Positions 61,084 to 64,000 of a DNA stretch of 64,000 nucleotides are shown here, one piece after another; within the stretch, counting starts at the first letter, position 1, and every line of letters begins with the position of its first letter. The DNA is taken from assembly GCF_035685805.1 (NCBI RefSeq), contig NZ_DASSAB010000041.1, positions 42,677 to 106,676 on the forward strand, given 5' to 3'. The stretch comes from Dyella_A sp035685805. GTDB lineage: Bacteria; Pseudomonadota; Gammaproteobacteria; Xanthomonadales; Rhodanobacteraceae. The notes under the pieces are model-generated. The model was not told where the DNA came from. It did not search any database and was given only the letters and a program-made list of their open reading frames with translations. A program made the translations under genes and the position numbers.

Positions 61084-61838
61084 AGCTGCTGCTGGATCTG
61101 GGAAACACCCGGCTGAAGTGGTTGGTGGTGGACGGCGCAACCCCGCTCGCCACCGGCGCGACCGCCTGGACGGCCCCTTTCATTACCGAACTTCAAGAGG
61201 CCTGGGCTGCATGGCCCGGCACCCGGCAGGTGATCGCTGCCTCGGTGGTGGACGACGCCCGCGAACAGGCGATCGCCGCACTGGTTTCGCGGCGCTTCGG
61301 TGTCGCGGTCGACTGGGTGCGCAGTCCCGCGGCGGGGGCGGGCGTGCGAAGTGCCTATGCCGAGCCGCAGCGCCTGGGGGTGGACCGGTTCCTCACGATG
61401 GTAGCTGCCCATGCCGATGGGCTTGGTGCATGCGTGCTGGTTGGCGTCGGGACCGCGCTCACGCTCGATGCGCTTGCCGCCGACGGCCGGCACCTGGGCG
61501 GCCTGATCGCACCAGGACCGCACCTGATGCGCCAGTCGCTGGCCTCCGCCACGGCGCGGGTGCGGACGGAGCTGCCGGGGCATATCAGCGCGTGGGCCGA
61601 CAACACCGCCGATGCCGTGGCTTCGGGCTGCTGGGGCGCATGTGCCGGTCTGGTCGAACGCTTCGTGCGCCAGGTGGCCGAGCCACTGGGGAGCACGCCA
61701 CTCGTGCTGGTCGGTGGTGGCGACGCGGCCATCCTGCGCGAGCTGCTGCCGATGCCCACGCGGTTGTACGTTGATGGCGTGCTGCGCGGGCTTGCCACCT
61801 GGAGCGGTGCGCCGATACCGGCCGCCGCCAGCCACTAG
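61080..61838 (+). CDS. coaX: Type III pantothenate kinase
   Basis: A 252-residue CoaX, first step of CoA synthesis, requiring a monovalent cation and not inhibited by CoA. Motifs: LLLDLGNTRLKW (phosphate 1), PQRLGVDRFLTM (P-x-x-LG-x-DR), VGVGTALTLDAL (phosphate 2), GGLIAPGPHLM, and LVGGGDA near the end. The start at 61080 overlaps the birA stop. It is followed by the SPOR-domain gene in the same operon or under its own TAGAAT box. Confidence 0.92.
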   Translation: MKLLLDLGNTRLKWLVVDGATPLATGATAWTAPFITELQEAWAAWPGTRQVIAASVVDDAREQAIAALVSRRFGVAVDWVRSPAAGAGVRSAYAEPQRLGVDRFLTMVAAHADGLGACVLVGVGTALTLDALAADGRHLGGLIAPGPHLMRQSLASATARVRTELPGHISAWADNTADAVASGCWGACAGLVERFVRQVAEPLGSTPLVLVGGGDAAILRELLPMPTRLYVDGVLRGLATWSGAPIPAAASH

Positions 61839-61869
61839 AATGCACCACGCAATCCGCTGGGAGGTGTCG

Positions 61870-62595
61870 ATGTTCCTGCGTCTGCTGTTCGTGCTGCTGG
61901 TCGCGCTCAACATCGCGGTGGGCGCCTGGCTGGTGCTCGGTCAGGACGATGCGCACGTGCGCAGCGTGGCTGATCCTGGCGTGCCCGTGCTGCACCTGCT
62001 GACCGAGCGGCCGGATCTGGCCGACCCTGGCGCCGCTACCGCTGCCAGTGCCGTCGACAGCGGCCGCGCCGATGCGGTGGTGCCGGGCGAATCGTCGACC
62101 AGTGCGGCCGCCGCGGTGGATGAGGGTAGCGGCGCAGCCGGCTCACGTTGCGTTGCGCTGGGCCCGTTCGCCAGCCTGCAGGCACTGCGCAGCGCCCGCG
62201 CCGCGCTCGCCGGCGAGAGCGCGCGCAGCCGCTCCCGCCAGGAGCAGTCGCAGCAGTCGCGCGGCTGGTGGGTATACCTGCCCGCCGAATCGAGCCGTCC
62301 GGCCGCGCTGGCCCAGGCGCAGCGACTGGCCGATGCAGGCATCACCGACTACTTCGTGGTCAGCTCAGGCGACCAGCCCAACACGATTTCGCTCGGACTG
62401 TTCAAGGATCCGGCGAACGCGCGCAAGCGCCGTGACCAGTTGCAGGCGGCGGGCTTCACCGCGCAGATGAGCGAACGGGTGGAAAGCGTGCCGGAATACT
62501 GGCTCGATCTGGTTGCCGCCACCGGCGACGGCACGCGCTTGCAGTCACGCCTGAAGACGCTCGGCGTCGGGTCCCACAGCACCGGCTGCTTCTGA
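61870..62595 (+). CDS. SPOR-domain membrane protein
   Basis: A 241-residue protein with an N-terminal membrane anchor (MFLRLLFVLLVALNIAVGAWLVLG). An Ala/Ser-rich periplasmic linker and a C-terminal SPOR domain (RCVALGPFASLQALRSARAAL, then YFVVSSGDQPNTISLGLFKDPANARKRRDQLQAAGF) follow. SPOR domains bind denuded septal peptidoglycan, so it is probably division-related. GGGAGGTG precedes ATG 61870. A TAGAAT box lies at about 61836-61841, suggesting its own promoter. Confidence 0.85.
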   Translation: MFLRLLFVLLVALNIAVGAWLVLGQDDAHVRSVADPGVPVLHLLTERPDLADPGAATAASAVDSGRADAVVPGESSTSAAAAVDEGSGAAGSRCVALGPFASLQALRSARAALAGESARSRSRQEQSQQSRGWWVYLPAESSRPAALAQAQRLADAGITDYFVVSSGDQPNTISLGLFKDPANARKRRDQLQAAGFTAQMSERVESVPEYWLDLVAATGDGTRLQSRLKTLGVGSHSTGCF

Positions 62596-62623
62596 CCGTC
62601 CGCCTCGGCGCGGGATGCCCTGT

Positions 62624-62629
62624 TAGAAT
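62624..62629 (+). promoter_or_regulatory. Candidate -10 box of tRNA-Thr
   Basis: TAGAAT lies 12 bp ahead of the mature tRNA 5' end. The -35 is not obvious. Similar TAGAAT boxes precede birA (60035) and the SPOR gene. Confidence 0.4.
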
Positions 62630-62640
62630 GTGCGGCCAGC

Positions 62641-62716
62641 GCCGGCATAGCTCAGTTGGTAGAGCAACTGATTTGTAATCAGTAGGTCGCAGGTTCGATT
62701 CCTGCTGCCGGCACCA
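62641..62716 (+). tRNA. tRNA-Thr (anticodon UGU)
   Basis: A 76-nt cloverleaf: acceptor GCCGGCA/TGCCGGC, D-arm GCTC...GAGC, anticodon stem ACTGA/TCAGT with loop TTTGTAA (anticodon TGT at 62674-62676), T-arm GCAGG-TTCGATT-CCTGC, and encoded CCA end. It reads threonine ACA codons. A run of six T residues follows at 62726-62731. Confidence 0.97.
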
Positions 62717-62886
62717 TCCTGGTTCTTTTTTGCGAGGCCGCGCGGCCCGGGCCGCTCTCCGGCTCGACCGGCCGGGCGATGCATGTTCCGCCGGCACGCG
62801 GCGGCAGCGATACCTTTTCACCCTGCGCGCAGGCGCATCGCGGGGCGTGCGTTCCAGACGCGGCGCGATCGAGACGACGAGGCGAC

Positions 62887-63801
62887 ATGACCAAGCAGAG
62901 CATTTCCCTGGTGGGCGTTCCCACCGACATCGGCGCCGGCCATCGTGGTGCCTCGATGGGCCCGGAGGCGCTGCGCGTGGCGCGGCTGGCCGAGCGGCTG
63001 GTCAAGCGCGGGCTCGAGGTGGTCGATCGCGGCAACGTGGTGGGCCCGCTCAACCCGTGGCAGCCGCCGACCGACGGCTACCGCCACCTGCCCGAAGTGG
63101 TGGCGTGGAACAAGGCCGCCTACGAGGCCCTTTACGCCGAGCTGGCCGCGGGACACCTGCCGATCATGCTGGGCGGCGACCACTGCCTGGCGATCGGCTC
63201 GATCACCGCCGTGGCGCGCCACTGCCGCGAGCAGGGCAAGACGCTGCGCGTGCTCTGGCTCGATGCGCACACCGACTTCAACACCGCGCTGGCCACGCCG
63301 TCGGGCAATGTGCACGGCATGCCGGTCGCGTGCCTGTGCGGTAATGGCCCGAAGGAGCTCACCGAACTGGGCGGCAGCGCGCCGGCGACCTCGCCCGAGG
63401 TTTACCGGCAGATCGGCATCCGCTCGGTCGACGACGTGGAAAAGCAGCTGGTGCGCGATGCCCGCGTGCAGGTGTTCGACATGCGCCACATCGACGAGAA
63501 CGGCATGAAGCGCACGATGGAACTCGCGCTCGCCGGCATGGACGACAACACCCACCTGCACGTGAGCTTCGACGTCGATTTCCTCGATCCGACGATCGCC
63601 CCGGGCGTGGGTACCACGGTGCGCGGCGGCCCCAACTACCGTGAGGCGCAGCTGTGCATGGAGATGATCGCGGACACCGGGCGGATGGGTTCGCTCGACA
63701 TCGTCGAACTCAACCCCGCCTACGACAAGCGCAACCAGACCGCCAAGCTCGCGGTGGACCTGGTCGAGTCGCTGTTCGGCAAATCCACCCTGATCCACTG
63801 A
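62887..63801 (+). CDS. rocF: Arginase
   Basis: A 304-residue ureohydrolase that splits arginine into ornithine and urea with a binuclear Mn centre. Metal-ligand motifs: LGGDHCLAIG (His), LWLDAHTDFN (D-x-H-x-D), and HVSFDVDFLDP (two Asp). The substrate loop SGNVHGMPV and the C-terminal LDIVELNPAYD are typical. ATG 62887 after GAGACGACGAGGCG gives the canonical start MTKQSISLVGVPTDIGAGHRG. It is followed 16 bp later by trpS. Confidence 0.93.
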   Translation: MTKQSISLVGVPTDIGAGHRGASMGPEALRVARLAERLVKRGLEVVDRGNVVGPLNPWQPPTDGYRHLPEVVAWNKAAYEALYAELAAGHLPIMLGGDHCLAIGSITAVARHCREQGKTLRVLWLDAHTDFNTALATPSGNVHGMPVACLCGNGPKELTELGGSAPATSPEVYRQIGIRSVDDVEKQLVRDARVQVFDMRHIDENGMKRTMELALAGMDDNTHLHVSFDVDFLDPTIAPGVGTTVRGGPNYREAQLCMEMIADTGRMGSLDIVELNPAYDKRNQTAKLAVDLVESLFGKSTLIH

Positions 63802-63817
63802 GCAGCAGCGCGCACGC

Positions 63818-64000
63818 ATGCAGACCCGAGTCCTCACCGGCATCACCACCACCGGCACGCCGCACCTGGGCAACTACGTCGGCGCGATCCGCCCGGCGAT
63901 CGCCGCCAGCCGCCGCGCCGAGGTGGACGCGTTCTACTTCATGGCCGACTACCACGCGCTGATCAAGAGCGACGACCCGGCGCGCATCGAGCGCTCGCGG
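63818..64000 (+). CDS. trpS: Tryptophanyl-tRNA synthetase, N-terminal part
   Basis: The first 61 codons are visible; the gene continues past the window. The sequence MQTRVLTGITTTGTPHLGNYVG contains the class I HIGH-type motif (PHLGN), and FYFMADYHALIKSDDP is the well-conserved next block. The arginase-trpS neighbourhood suggests a short operon. Confidence 0.92.
   Translation, partial: MQTRVLTGITTTGTPHLGNYVGAIRPAIAASRRAEVDAFYFMADYHALIKSDDPARIERSR

Overview
The window is about 64 kb of high-GC chromosome from a gammaproteobacterium, most likely of the Xanthomonadales group (Rhodanobacter/Dyella-like). That placement rests on gene content and order (fpr, arginase-trpS, birA-coaX-SPOR protein, PhoP/PhoQ-like pair, TAGAAT-type -10 boxes) and on strong GC codon bias. 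It is an inference, because no rRNA or other marker gene is present.

Layout. (1) 1-15.6 kb is ordinary housekeeping and stress-type chromosome: amidohydrolase, EAL phosphodiesterase, YCII protein, endonuclease/phosphatase lipoprotein, nicotinamidase, HAD phosphatase, DUF2383 protein, PIN protein, zinc-type ADH-like reductase, a TonB protein, a hemolysin III protein, a DUF885 peptidase-like protein, ferredoxin-NADP reductase and a TMEM175-type channel. (2) 15.7-43.2 kb is a large exopolysaccharide (EPS) locus. It starts with tviB/tviC (UDP-HexNAc to UDP-HexNAc-uronic acid plus 4-epimerisation), a membrane-bound sugar transferase and a large secreted lyase-like protein. After a J-domain gene it continues as a tightly coupled plus-strand operon: five glycosyltransferases, an O-antigen-ligase/polymerase protein, a flippase, a PaaK-like adenylating enzyme, three deacetylase-like proteins and a FemAB/CelD-like acyltransferase. 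A convergent minus-strand operon (export lipoprotein, chain-length protein, BY-kinase-like ATPase, beta-barrel) completes the export machine. The gene set resembles XrtA/EpsH-type loci, but no exosortase is visible.

(3) 43.4-56.05 kb is a lower-GC integrative element inserted in the 5' end of dusA. A 40-bp imperfect direct repeat marks its ends, and a decapitated 30-codon dusA remnant lies at the left. At the right, the element supplies a new start for the intact dusA and carries the tyrosine integrase beside it. The cargo is anti-phage defence: a Bpu10I-like restriction-modification pair and a complete qatABCD operon, plus a HAD hydrolase. The maintenance genes are a small HTH protein, a lambda-O-like replication protein with iteron-like repeats inside its gene, a PrtN-like activator and a ribbon-helix-helix protein bracketed by two related long palindromes. 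No capsid, terminase or conjugation genes are seen.

(4) 56-64 kb returns to core chromosome: dusA, a PepSY-like protein with a PhoP/PhoQ-like two-component system, a secreted small protein, birA, coaX, a SPOR-domain protein, tRNA-Thr(UGU), arginase and the start of trpS.

The most interesting parts are the dusA-targeted defence element (Qat plus restriction-modification, with its probable intragenic origin and paired palindromes) and the exosortase-less EPS locus with a Walker-A-deviant kinase homologue and three deacetylase-like enzymes.
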